A DNA stretch of 64,000 bases from assembly GCF_000819845.1 (NCBI RefSeq), contig NZ_CDCG01000006.1, positions 62,001-126,000 on the forward strand. The letters run 5' to 3'. The stretch's first letter is position 1; every line of letters begins with the position of its first letter. The DNA comes from Aeromonas enteropelogenes (GTDB taxonomy: Bacteria; Pseudomonadota; Gammaproteobacteria; Enterobacterales; Aeromonadaceae). The position numbers and the translations under genes were made by a program. The notes below the pieces were generated by a model that searched no databases, was not told the origin of the DNA, and was given only the letters and a program-made list of their open reading frames with translations. This document shows positions 35,840 through 45,301 of the stretch, piece by piece.

Positions 35840-36457
35840 TCAGTGCAGTCCGGCAATATACTTGGACAACACATCGATATCTTGATCGGTCAGTTTCTTG
35901 GCCACATCGCGCATCATGCCATTCGGATCGTTATCCCGAGTGCCAGCACGGAACTTGGTCAACTGATCCTTGATGTAAGCCGGATGCTGCCCGGACAAAT
36001 TCGGATACTTGGCCTGCTCAACTCCGGAACCGCGCGGACCATGACAGGCGGTACAGGCAGCCAAACCACGACTCAAGTCACCTCCCATATAGAGAGCCTT
36101 GCCTGCTTCGACGACATCGTCAGGGACGGCGATCGGCGTCACCTTCTGGCTGGAGAAATAAGCCGCCAGATCATCCATGTCCTGTTCAGACAAAGGCAAT
36201 GCCATCGGCCCCATCACGGGCGCGACCCGACCAGTTTGGCCGGAAGCGGCTGCCTTGAGTTCAATCAACTGCTTTTTGATATATGATGCGTGCTGACCAG
36301 CAATTTTGGGGTACATATCAACCAGGCTGTTTCCGTCCGGTCCATGACAAGCCGCACAAACGGCAGCCTTGGTCTGTCCCGCAGCGGCATCGCCTGTGGC
36401 TTGTGCCATCCCCGTTACGCCAACCATCAGAGCAAGAGTAATGACTAGGTTCTTCAT
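35840..36457 (-). CDS. Cytochrome c4 (dihaem)
   Basis: A periplasmic electron carrier with two c-type haem domains, CAACH near residue 34-38 and CTACH near residue 135, each followed by a methionine-containing ligand loop. From ATG 36457 (MKNLVITLALMVGVTGMAQA, cut after AQA) it has 205 residues, typical for cytochrome c4. The longer frame from 36496 adds residues before the signal and is unlikely. It sits between csrC and engB, a place occupied by nothing in E. coli. Confidence 0.92.
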   Translation of the reverse strand: MKNLVITLALMVGVTGMAQATGDAAAGQTKAAVCAACHGPDGNSLVDMYPKIAGQHASYIKKQLIELKAAASGQTGRVAPVMGPMALPLSEQDMDDLAAYFSSQKVTPIAVPDDVVEAGKALYMGGDLSRGLAACTACHGPRGSGVEQAKYPNLSGQHPAYIKDQLTKFRAGTRDNDPNGMMRDVAKKLTDQDIDVLSKYIAGLH

Positions 36458-36599
36458 GGCGTTCCAACTTTTCGTTATTAGGCTTCCAGATCCCATGCCG
36501 CTGAAGGCATGTTAAAATAAACGCGTTTAAGCGACGCCATTTTACACTATTTTACAAAAAAGTAACTCCATAACCCTCTATCTCCATAGGGAATTTACG

Positions 36600-37256
36600 T
36601 TGGATACACAAATTCTGAATTTCAATAAGGTGCATTTTGTGACCAGCGCACCCGACATCCGCCACCTGCCAAATGATGGGGGTGTCGAGATCGCGTTTGC
36701 AGGCCGTTCCAATGCCGGCAAGTCATCTGCTTTGAACACCTTGACCAAACACAAGAACCTGGCTCGGACCAGTAAGACCCCAGGTCGTACCCAGCTCATC
36801 AATCTGTTCGAACTGGAACCGGGCAAACGCTTGGTCGACCTGCCAGGCTATGGTTATGCCCAGGTTCCGCTGGAAATGAAGCTCAAGTGGCAAAAGTCAC
36901 TGGCAGAGTATCTGCAGCGTCGTGAGTCATTGAAAGGACTGGTGATCCTGATGGACATTCGCCACCCGCTCAAAGACACCGATATGAATATGCTGGAGTG
37001 GAGTACTCACCGCGAGTTGCCGGTAATGCTGCTGCTGACCAAGGCGGACAAATTGAGCCCGGGCCCCCGCAACAATCAGGTGATCAAGGTACGTCAAGCT
37101 GTTGCCAGCCTGGGTCCGCAGATCCAGGTGGAAGCCTTCTCGTCACTCAGCAATATCGGCGTAGAAAAGCTGGCGAAGACCCTGACCGACTGGTATCTGG
37201 CCGGTGCGGATGAAGGTCTCGTCGATGCCGACGAACAGGAGTCTAGCGAGGAGTAA
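36600..37256 (+). CDS. engB: Ribosome biogenesis GTPase EngB (YihA/YsxC)
   Basis: A GTPase needed for 50S subunit maturation. The 218-residue product has G1 [11 protein letters not shown]2 [10 protein letters not shown]3 DLPGYGYA and G4 TKAD. The start is TTG 36600 ([24 protein letters not shown]), supported by AGGGAA seven bases upstream and by the family's N-terminus. Divergent from cytochrome c4 and converging on the Spot 42 gene. Confidence 0.96.
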   Translation: MDTQILNFNKVHFVTSAPDIRHLPNDGGVEIAFAGRSNAGKSSALNTLTKHKNLARTSKTPGRTQLINLFELEPGKRLVDLPGYGYAQVPLEMKLKWQKSLAEYLQRRESLKGLVILMDIRHPLKDTDMNMLEWSTHRELPVMLLLTKADKLSPGPRNNQVIKVRQAVASLGPQIQVEAFSSLSNIGVEKLAKTLTDWYLAGADEGLVDADEQESSEE

Positions 37257-37534
37257 TCCGCTCCTCGTCTTTCCTTGCAATTGGCGGAGATCCCCCTCCG
37301 CTGATTGAAAGGGTTTCAGATTGATATTTTCTCTCCATTCTTTCTCCCTATCCCCACCCCTTAGTCGCATCAACAGAGTCATCCTTAATTATCAGATAGA
37401 TAGAGATTTAATTCTCAAAGAGAATTAACATTTCAAAATTCTGATATCGTTTTCACACTGGTGCGTGCAAGAAGTAATAAAATCATCTAAAAAGACAATA
37501 TTGTAATTTAATTACATTGCACGCACGAGACGGG
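37257..37534. other. Intergenic region after engB
   Basis: AT-rich; no gene. Contains a perfect palindrome TTAATTCTC-AAA-GAGAATTAA (37408-37428) and a pair of 10-bp inverted arms GTGCGTGCAA (37461-37470) and TTGCACGCAC (37517-37526) around an AT-rich core. No clear terminator for engB is visible; GGCGGAG..CTCCGCT (37283-37303) has no T-run. Confidence 0.4.
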
Positions 37535-37647
37535 ATAAAAATGAGGCCGAATGACAGTGCTGTCACCCGGCCTGAAACAAGAAGTTCAAAAAATTGGGAA
37601 GAAGCTGATTCTTGAGAACCACGACGATAGGTATTTCCTCAAGAAGC
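37535..37647 (-). ncRNA. Candidate sRNA downstream of spf
   Basis: Minus-strand element with its own parts: an extended -10 promoter (TGTTAGAAT, -10 at 37658-37653), a 5' hairpin with 8-bp arms TTCTTGAG / CTCAAGAA, a single-stranded pyrimidine-rich middle (CTTCTTCCC...TTTTTTG), and a strong terminator (stem GGCCGggtGACAG / CTGTCattCGGCC, then CATTTTTATC). There is no open frame of note. The size (about 110 bases), structure and place next to Spot 42 fit an Hfq-type trans-acting sRNA. No function can be given from the sequence. Confidence 0.6.
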
Positions 37648-37703
37648 ACCTCATTCTAACAAATGCACTGACAAATTAAAGCATTTACTCTAAATGCTGC
37701 GCA

Positions 37704-37809
37704 TAAAAAAACACCCCGACGAGAATCTCATCGGGGCTGCTATTCAGCCACATTCAATTACGTGAAATAAAAGGTCTGAAAGATAGAACATCTTACCTCT
37801 GTACCCTAC
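37704..37809 (-). ncRNA. spf: Spot 42 RNA
   Basis: The minus-strand sequence starts GTAGGGTACAGAGGTAAG and continues TTCTATCTTTCAGACC and TTTCACGTAATTG, nearly identical to E. coli Spot 42 (109 bases). It ends with a terminator: CCCCGATGAG / CTCGTCGGGG, then TGTTTTTTT. Spot 42 works with Hfq to repress genes of central and secondary carbon metabolism when glucose is present, under CRP control. Position next to engB is as in E. coli, but polA is not on the other side here. Confidence 0.95.
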
Positions 37810-37909
37810 GCCGAGAATCGTACAACAAAGCAGCAAAAAGTGAAAGGAATTTATGTAATTAAATTCCAAACACAAGATTGAACAAAAAATCTTTATTTTT
37901 CATTTAGAT

Positions 37910-37938
37910 AAAAAAATCCCCAGTACGAATACCGGGGA
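37910..37938 (-). terminator. Terminator of the lysM...yrdB operon
   Basis: Stem CCCCGGTA / TACTGGGG with TTCG loop on the minus strand, followed by ATTTTTTTATC. About 95 bases beyond the last gene stop. Confidence 0.8.
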
Positions 37939-38033
37939 GTTATAAAGGTGACTAGCTAGCACTTCCTCAACTATCTAGTTAGTCCACGGCGGGCCATGGA
38001 AGTTCCGACGCAAAGAAAAAAAACTTGAAAAAA

Positions 38034-38294
38034 TCAAAGATAGATGGCGCCATCTTCGCCAAACTCTTGTTCTTCAATGAGTTTTTCCGCTATATCCTCA
38101 ATGTCAAAGCGCACACTTTCGAATGCCCGCACTATGTCATCTTCCTTCGTCAGTACAAGCCCGGTCATTTTCTCCAGTCTGCGGCGGCTGATGTAGCAAT
38201 TGATCAGCGCACCCATCTGCTGGGCCGGGAAGTGCACCCGCTGCTCTTGAGCTTGCCACTCCATCAAGTCGGGAAAAAAAATACCTTGGTTCAT
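38034..38294 (-). CDS. yrdB: DUF1488 family protein (YrdB)
   Basis: An 86-residue acidic protein of the DUF1488 family (VHFPAQQMGALINCYISRRRLEKMTG and CDIED-like helix near the C-terminus). No function is known. It overlaps the aroE stop (ATGA), so it is translated with aroE, as yrdB is in E. coli. Confidence 0.85.
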   Translation of the reverse strand: MNQGIFFPDLMEWQAQEQRVHFPAQQMGALINCYISRRRLEKMTGLVLTKEDDIVRAFESVRFDIEDIAEKLIEEQEFGEDGAIYL

Positions 38295-39112
38295 AGGATC
38301 CCCAGATTACGCTTCAGCTCTCTCAATACTTGTTTAGTACCTGGCCGGATGCCACGCCACACGGTGAACGCCTCTGCGGCTTGCTCCACCAGCATGCCCA
38401 GTCCGTCCATGGTATGACGGGCCCCCTGTTGCCTGGCCCAGGTGATGAAAGGCGTGTCCGTAGCACCATACATCATGTCATAGATGGCGATATCAGCATG
38501 GATCAGGGCAGGCGACAGCGGAGGCAACTCACCTTGCAAACTGGCAGAGGTTGAATTGATGACAAGATCGAAAGATCCGCTCAGCTGTTCATAAGTTTGC
38601 GCCGTTACCGTGCCCAAATCACTAAACTCGGCAGCCAGCTGTTCGGCTCTGGCGTGAGTACGGTTGGCAATCACCAGTTCGCGTGGTTGTTCTGCTAATA
38701 ACGGCGCCAAGGCCCCACGAGCCGCGCCACCTGCACCCAGCAACAAGATCCGGCAACCAGCCAGAGACACCCCATGGGATTTCAGGTCGGCTACCAGGCC
38801 GGCGCCGTCGGTATTGTCTCCAAGCAACACACCATCGTCAGTCAGCTTGATGGTATTGACGGCCCCGGCCCGCTTGGCCCGAGGGCTCAGTTGATTCACC
38901 AATGCGAACGCCTGCTCTTTAAATGGCACCGTGACGTTGCACCCCTTGCCCCCCTGGACAAAAAAATCGTGCAAGGCCGCGGCAAATTGATCGACGGCAG
39001 GCTCGGCCAGCCCATATTCCAACTCTTGTTGAGTCTGTCTGGCAAACAGGGTGTGGATGAAGGGAGATTTGCTATGGCGCACCGGGTGGCCAAAAACCAG
39101 ATAATGATCCAT
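38291..39112 (-). CDS. aroE: Shikimate dehydrogenase
   Basis: Reduces 3-dehydroshikimate with NADPH in aromatic amino acid synthesis. From ATG 39112 (MDHYLVFGHPVRHSKSPFIH) it is 273 residues, with SKSP substrate motif, Lys in NVTVPFKE, and the NADP motif LLGAGGAARG. The longer frame from 39292 has no family support. It follows hemF after about 100 bases and is coupled to yrdB. Confidence 0.96.
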   Translation of the reverse strand: MDHYLVFGHPVRHSKSPFIHTLFARQTQQELEYGLAEPAVDQFAAALHDFFVQGGKGCNVTVPFKEQAFALVNQLSPRAKRAGAVNTIKLTDDGVLLGDNTDGAGLVADLKSHGVSLAGCRILLLGAGGAARGALAPLLAEQPRELVIANRTHARAEQLAAEFSDLGTVTAQTYEQLSGSFDLVINSTSASLQGELPPLSPALIHADIAIYDMMYGATDTPFITWARQQGARHTMDGLGMLVEQAAEAFTVWRGIRPGTKQVLRELKRNLGIL

Positions 39113-39215
39113 CAAAGCATTCCAGCAGAGGGCGATGTCCCGATTTAACGGGTTTTCCCTCTCAGGGACAAGCCGAATCTCGGCAACAGAAAGGGGCCGC
39201 AGGCGGCCCCTTTTG

Positions 39216-40196
<981 letters not shown>

Positions 40197-40225
40197 TCAT
40201 AGCCAAGCCAGGTTCACCACCCGGG

Positions 40226-40786
40226 TCAGGAAGCCCGGATGATGGCGCCGGTTCTGGCATCCTTGATTTCTGATGGATTCGCCTGACCACCAACCTCTCC
40301 GGGCAGAATATAGGCCAGCTGACTTGCCAGCAATTCTCCGATATCCGCCACTCGGCGGGCAGGCTCCTCACCGGTCAGGTTGGCACTGGTAGAGACCAGC
40401 GGCTTGCCAAAAGCACGGCACAGGGCCTGCACCTGAGGATGTGCCGTCACCCGAACAGCCAGAGTATTGAACTGGCCAGTCAACCATGAAGGGGTATTTG
40501 GTTTGGCGGGCATGATCCAGGTAAAGGGGCCAGGCCAGCTCTCTTCAACCCGTTGACGCTGTTCATCGCTCAGCTGATCCAGGTCGATATAATCCTGCAA
40601 CTGCGCCAGCTCGGCTGCGATCAGGATAAGGCCCTTCTCCACCGGACGTTGCTTGATGGCCAGCAAGCGCTGGACCGCCGGCTCGGAATCAGGATCACAA
40701 CCCAAACCAAATACGGCCTCGGTGGCATAGGCAATCACCCCTTCCTGGCGAAGGGCGGCAACGGCGAGTTCAAATTCATTGGACAT
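40226..40786 (-). CDS. tsaC: Threonylcarbamoyl-AMP synthase
   Basis: Makes threonylcarbamoyl-AMP for t6A37 in tRNAs that read ANN codons. The 186-residue product is a YrdC-type protein: [43 protein letters not shown] and [12 protein letters not shown]. It lies between yrdD and hemF on the minus strand; there is a 100-base gap to hemF. Confidence 0.95.
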   Translation of the reverse strand: MSNEFELAVAALRQEGVIAYATEAVFGLGCDPDSEPAVQRLLAIKQRPVEKGLILIAAELAQLQDYIDLDQLSDEQRQRVEESWPGPFTWIMPAKPNTPSWLTGQFNTLAVRVTAHPQVQALCRAFGKPLVSTSANLTGEEPARRVADIGELLASQLAYILPGEVGGQANPSEIKDARTGAIIRAS

Positions 40787-40907
40787 AACACATGCGGCAG
40801 TCGGGCTGCCACCTCATCATTGGGTTGAACCTGTTACATGACAGCCACCGCTGTGATCTCCTTTCCAGAGAGGAAAATAGCGCTCAATCGGATAACAGTC
40901 ACATCAT

Positions 40908-41286
40908 TTAATCTACGTTGAGTCGTACTTGCAGTGCCGCATCCCTGGCTACCTTCTCCTCGACCTTGAGCTGGCGTTTGGCACACCCTTGGCTGCCCAC
41001 GCATCATCCCTCACCACCAGCATCTGAGCAACCAGCTCTTTGAGTAAACCACTATCGATGGGACCCCCCATCATGGAGCGGGCGCGATGCCGGCAATGAC
41101 CTGTCTGCTGAACCGCTCGGCCAATGGCACATATTGAGACCTGGCAGCCACGGGCCTCTAGGTCGGTCACCGACTGGGAGATGACTGGCAGAGTACGGAG
41201 ATGACGCTGACTGCAGCCTTGATCTCAAACGAGTTGAGCTTATCGAAAGCAGTCTGCATTACGGGAAAGGTTGGATCAGAACCCAT
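40908..41286 (-). pseudogene. Possible decayed gene between tsaC and yrdD
   Basis: Three short protein-like pieces lie in succession in different minus-strand frames: an N-terminal piece from ATG 41286 (MGSDPTFPVMQTAFDKLNSF), a middle piece ARSQYVPLAERFSRQVIAGI, and a C-terminal piece QLKVEEKVARDAALQVRLNV ending at the TAA 40910-40908. The frames shift and stops intervene, so this looks like a broken gene, but I cannot name the parent and it may be non-coding. Confidence 0.3.
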
Positions 41287-41380
41287 TGATACGTTAATGA
41301 AAGGCTATGTATGGCAGGTATTACACTAACCTAAGGAATTGAATTTACTAGCAATGCTGCAACTTGGTTGTGCAGCGGAC

Positions 41381-41938
41381 TTATAATCGCTCACTTTGAT
41401 GGCCACATTTCTTCTGCGGGCACACCCAGCGCAACGCCCCCCTCACTTTTTTCTCCACCATGATGCCCCAACCACACTCGGGACATGGCATGGGGATGGG
41501 TTTGTCGTTCACCACATATTTGCAATGGGGGTAAGCATCACAGGAGTAAAACTGCTTGCCATAGCGGGAGGTTCGGCTCACCAGATGCCCCTTGCCACAA
41601 TCAGGACACAGGATCTGGGTGTCATCGCTTTCCTGCAGGGATTCGATATGCTGGCAGGCCGGATACTGGGTGCATCCCACAAACAAGCCATAACGCCCCT
41701 TTTTGATCGCCAGGGGATGACCACAATCTGGGCAGGCCGAACCTTCGAGCACTTTCTCTATGTCGCGACCGGATGGCGTCAGGGAGCGGATATAGTCGCA
41801 GGAAGGGTAGGCGGAGCAGCCAAGAAACAAGCCATGTTTGCCCTGACGGATCACCAGCTCGGCGCCACATTGCGGGCAGGGCTCGCGCTCGAACGCATGC
41901 TCATGGGCAGAGAAGAGGTGGTGATCGATTTTTGACAT
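41381..41938 (-). CDS. yrdD: Topoisomerase-type C4 zinc finger protein
   Basis: A 185-residue protein made of four zinc-finger repeats of the topoisomerase I C-terminal type: CPQCGAELVIRQGKHGLFLGCSAYPSC, CPDCGHPLAIKKGRYGLFVGC, CPDCGKGHLVSRTSRYGKQFYSC and CPECGWGIMVEKK. No catalytic domain; its role is not settled. Position next to smg and dprA matches E. coli yrdD. It lies 600 bases from tsaC, separated by the decayed stretch. Confidence 0.9.
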   Translation of the reverse strand: MSKIDHHLFSAHEHAFEREPCPQCGAELVIRQGKHGLFLGCSAYPSCDYIRSLTPSGRDIEKVLEGSACPDCGHPLAIKKGRYGLFVGCTQYPACQHIESLQESDDTQILCPDCGKGHLVSRTSRYGKQFYSCDAYPHCKYVVNDKPIPMPCPECGWGIMVEKKVRGALRWVCPQKKCGHQSERL

Positions 41939-41993
41939 GTGCCGCGCCTTGAAATCCAGATGTTCCAGATTCTACCAGCGCGGCGGCGGACTG

Positions 41994-42467
41994 TCAGTGG
42001 ATGACGCCGTCTGACTCGTCAAACACCAGCTCTTCCATCTGCTGATAAGCGTTTTCACTGCCGGGGACGTTGAACAGCACCATCATGACAACCCATTTCA
42101 GGTCATCCAGCTCGATATCCGGCTTGTCCAGCTCGAGCAGGCGCTCGATGCAGATTTCACGGGTTTCGGCATTCAGTACCTGAGCCTGCTCCAGGAAGAG
42201 CAGGAAGCCACGACATTCTGTGCTGAGGCGTGCTAGCTCTTGCGGGGCGTAGATACGCATCGAGCCTTGCGCGCTGGCGGTGACGTACACCTCCCGCTCG
42301 CTATCATGCAGATTGGCCAGCCGCTCCAGCCAGCTGAGCGCTTTTTCGATCTCGTCTTTGTCGAAACCGGCACGGCTCAACTCGTCGGTGAGCTCGTCCT
42401 GTTCCACCATCACATCTGCATCGCTGTGGATGTAGGTCTCGAAAAGGTACATCAATACATCAAACAT
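41994..42467 (-). CDS. smg: Smg protein (DUF494)
   Basis: A 157-residue acidic helical protein of the Smg family (MFDVLMYLFETYIHSDADV start). Function unresolved; it is conserved next to dprA. ATG 42467 was chosen over 42497 because it fits the family N-terminus; the ATG overlaps dprA's 3' end by 8 bases, so the two are coupled. Confidence 0.92.
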   Translation of the reverse strand: MFDVLMYLFETYIHSDADVMVEQDELTDELSRAGFDKDEIEKALSWLERLANLHDSEREVYVTASAQGSMRIYAPQELARLSTECRGFLLFLEQAQVLNAETREICIERLLELDKPDIELDDLKWVVMMVLFNVPGSENAYQQMEELVFDESDGVIH

Positions 42468-43575
42468 GATTCGCCCTCCTCGTTCTGACGTATCCACCGG
42501 CTACCGCCATCACTGCCCCGGCCAGTTCCAGCTCCACCAACCTGCCCAGTACCACTTCGACAGGGAGCTGAGCCCGTTCGGCGACGGTATCCACGCTCGT
42601 GGTCTCATAACCTACGTTATCCAACAAATCGGCATAAGGCAATTCGCTATTAATCTGTGACGAAGGAGCCACTCGTTGCCTTTGCCAAGATCCCATCAAC
42701 ATGGGCAGCTCTTCCACTATATCGGCTGCATTCAGCACAAGTTTGGCACCTTGTTGAATTAATCTGTTGCAGCCCGTCGCTTGTTCATTTTGAGGGGCAC
42801 CGGAAACCGCAAAAACCTCGCGCCCCTGCTCAAGCGCATAACGAGCGGTGATCAGCGAGCCACTCTGCTCGGTCGCCTCCACCACCAGAGTCCCCAAAGA
42901 GAGGCCGCTGATAATGCGATTACGGCGAGGAAAATGCTCGGCAAGCGGCCCCTTGTCCGGCGCAAACTCGGAGATAAGCAAACCACCACGCTCCAGGATA
43001 CTAACCGCCAGCCCCTGATGACGCTTGGGATAGATGCAGTCAAGACCGGAGCCCAATACGGCAAGTGTGACACCGCCACTCGTCAAGGCCTGCTGATGAC
43101 AGACGCCATCGATCCCCAGTGCCAATCCTGAGGTTATCGCCAGCCCGCACGTTACCAGCTCTGCACACAGACGCACTGCATTGTCTTTGCCGGCATAGGT
43201 AGGATGACGTGTGCCGACCATGGCCAGCTGCGGCAATGCCAAGGCTGACAAATCGCCACGACAATAGAGCAGCAAGGGTGCCGCCGGGATTTCCCCCAGC
43301 AAGACCGGGTAGGCAGGATGATCACAAGGAACAAGATGATTACCGGGATCACTGGCCCACCTCAGCCCCCCTTCAACAACCGGTGATGGCCATCTTAACT
43401 GTCTGATCTGCTCGGAGGAGAGTCCCATGCCATGCAGACTGGCTTCATCGCTCTCAAACAATGTCAGGATGTCGCCACCCACCCGTTCCAGCAAACGAGA
43501 AGCCGTCACGGGGCCAATACCCGTGACGGCTTCCAATGTCAGCCAGAGGGCCAGCCGCCCGTCGGGATAGTTCAC
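42460..43575 (-). CDS. dprA: DNA processing protein DprA
   Basis: Protects incoming single-stranded DNA during natural transformation and loads RecA. The 371-residue product has the Rossmann-like core (MVGTRHPTYAGKDNAVRLCAELV, SGLALGIDGVCHQQAL, FPRRNRIISGLS) and a C-terminal winged-helix-like region. The start is GTG 43575, one base after the stop of the LysM gene. Present also in species that are not transformable. Confidence 0.95.
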   Translation of the reverse strand: MNYPDGRLALWLTLEAVTGIGPVTASRLLERVGGDILTLFESDEASLHGMGLSSEQIRQLRWPSPVVEGGLRWASDPGNHLVPCDHPAYPVLLGEIPAAPLLLYCRGDLSALALPQLAMVGTRHPTYAGKDNAVRLCAELVTCGLAITSGLALGIDGVCHQQALTSGGVTLAVLGSGLDCIYPKRHQGLAVSILERGGLLISEFAPDKGPLAEHFPRRNRIISGLSLGTLVVEATEQSGSLITARYALEQGREVFAVSGAPQNEQATGCNRLIQQGAKLVLNAADIVEELPMLMGSWQRQRVAPSSQINSELPYADLLDNVGYETTSVDTVAERAQLPVEVVLGRLVELELAGAVMAVAGGYVRTRRANHV

Positions 43576-43576
43576 C

Positions 43577-44668
43577 TCAGAAATGGGTAACCTGATAACC
43601 CGAACTCACCATGTCGTTGCTCTGCATGATGAGACCGTAACTCAGCTTGTCATACACCTTGAACAACATGACTCTGGCAATGGCTTCAGAAGGCAGAGCC
43701 GCTTTGCGGTTGTTGCTGTGAAACACCTTGTCATAGACAGATGACAGCTCTCTGTACTGCACCTTGCCATTCTTGGTCACCAATCCAGCCCCCGGGCGAC
43801 GTATGTCCAGCACATCCCCCGCCGCCAGCAGATCCCGGCTTCCCTTGTTGATGAGCACCACATCAAATTTGCCACCACCGCGCGTTTTGTTTGGCAAGTC
43901 AACAATATAGCCAGGGGTAATGGTCGGCGCAGCCTTGGGCATAAATACCGCGGGCAGGCTCTCTTGCTCGGGCAATACCATCACCTTGTCACCCTGCATG
44001 ACTTCACGCTGGTTATGGGTGAGGGTTGCCTCGGTCCGGTTGCCATCCAGGCGGGCCACGGCACGGATCGTGCCAGCAAAAATCGCTTCCTGGCCAAGCA
44101 ATTCACCCGTTTCGCGATCCTTGTAGATGACGCCGGGATGATAGATGCCATAATTCTGGCCCGGAACCAGATCCCCTTGCACGTAGAGGGTATCCCCCTC
44201 CAGCATGCCAATATGTTTCTTGTCCGACCCCAGCACATAAGGCAAGCTCTTCTGCTGGCGAGTGTCCGCCAGAATATGATCGGTTTGCAGGAAGGGGCCT
44301 ATCTCGCTGATGGGCAGCGTGGGAATCGGGTTGGCCTTGTTCTCGTAACGGCTCTTGGGGCTGAGACGGATGACCTGCTTGCCCCCCTGCGTCGCTTTGC
44401 CCAAGCGTGGTTCGCCATTGACCCAGCTCAGGTGCAGCACATCACCGGGGTAGATCCAGTGCGGATTGGCAATCTGCGGATTGATGTTCCAAAGACGGGG
44501 CCAGAGCCAGGGCTCGGCCAGATACTTGCCGGAGATATCCCACAGGGTGTCTCCTTTCTGCACCACATAGCTCTCGGGGTAGCCTGCTTTCAGCTTCAGC
44601 TGATCGGCCAGAATGCCCTGACTCACGGTGGCCAGCAGGCAGGCAAAGATGGTTTGCTTCAGATACAT
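43577..44668 (-). CDS. LysM domain protein, exported
   Basis: From ATG 44668 (MYLKQTIFACLLATVSQGILA, cleaved after ILA) the product has 363 residues: one LysM domain (YVVQKGDTLWDISGKYLAEPWLWPRLWNINPQI..NPHWIYPGDVL, residues ~45-90) and a beta-rich C-terminal part. It should bind peptidoglycan in the periplasm. Homologues sit upstream of dprA in many gammaproteobacteria. Divergent from def. Confidence 0.9.
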   Translation of the reverse strand: MYLKQTIFACLLATVSQGILADQLKLKAGYPESYVVQKGDTLWDISGKYLAEPWLWPRLWNINPQIANPHWIYPGDVLHLSWVNGEPRLGKATQGGKQVIRLSPKSRYENKANPIPTLPISEIGPFLQTDHILADTRQQKSLPYVLGSDKKHIGMLEGDTLYVQGDLVPGQNYGIYHPGVIYKDRETGELLGQEAIFAGTIRAVARLDGNRTEATLTHNQREVMQGDKVMVLPEQESLPAVFMPKAAPTITPGYIVDLPNKTRGGGKFDVVLINKGSRDLLAAGDVLDIRRPGAGLVTKNGKVQYRELSSVYDKVFHSNNRKAALPSEAIARVMLFKVYDKLSYGLIMQSNDMVSSGYQVTHF

Positions 44669-44776
44669 AACACTCCCTGTTACTTCTGCGCGCAAAGTGT
44701 TGCTGTTTTTTGTCGGCGTAAATGACTAGAATTACGCCAATATTGACTGCATTTATACGAAACTAAAGAAAAAACT

Positions 44777-45289
44777 ATGGCCATTCTAGATGTATTGCGT
44801 TTCCCCGATGAGCGTCTGCGTACAATCGCAGCCCCTGTCGAGACCTTTACACCCGAGTTACAACAGATTGTAGATGATATGTTCGAAACCATGTACGCGG
44901 AGGAAGGCATTGGCTTGGCCGCGACTCAGGTCGACATTCATCAGCGCATCATAGTGATCGATGTCTCTGAAAACCGTGAACATCCTCTGGTATTGATCAA
45001 CCCGGAGATAATTGCGCAGAGTGGCAGCACTGGTATCGAAGAAGGCTGCCTCTCCGTCCCGGGCAGCCGGGCTCTGGTTCCCCGTTTCGAACAGGTCAAG
45101 ATCCGGGCTCTGGATCGTCACGGCAAGCCCTTTGAACTGGAGGCCGACGATCTGCTCGCCATCTGCATCCAGCATGAGATGGATCATCTGATGGGCAAAC
45201 TCTTTGTGGATTACTTGTCGCCGCTCAAGCGCCAGCGCATCCGCCAGAAGCTGGAAAAAATGGCCCGAGAAGATCGCAAAGCCCTTTGA
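44777..45289 (+). CDS. def: Peptide deformylase
   Basis: Removes the formyl group from new proteins. The 170-residue product has motif [10 protein letters not shown], motif [10 protein letters not shown] and motif [15 protein letters not shown], the metal ligands Cys and two His. The C-terminus ends in the basic helix seen in E. coli PDF. It is followed by fmt after 12 bases. Confidence 0.97.
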   Translation: MAILDVLRFPDERLRTIAAPVETFTPELQQIVDDMFETMYAEEGIGLAATQVDIHQRIIVIDVSENREHPLVLINPEIIAQSGSTGIEEGCLSVPGSRALVPRFEQVKIRALDRHGKPFELEADDLLAICIQHEMDHLMGKLFVDYLSPLKRQRIRQKLEKMAREDRKAL

Positions 45290-45301
45290 GGATCTGCTGC
45301 A

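Noticed and set aside
40949-41170. 73-codon minus-strand ORF as an intact gene
   Set aside because: No recognisable family or ribosome binding site; it overlaps the fragments proposed as a decayed gene in other frames.
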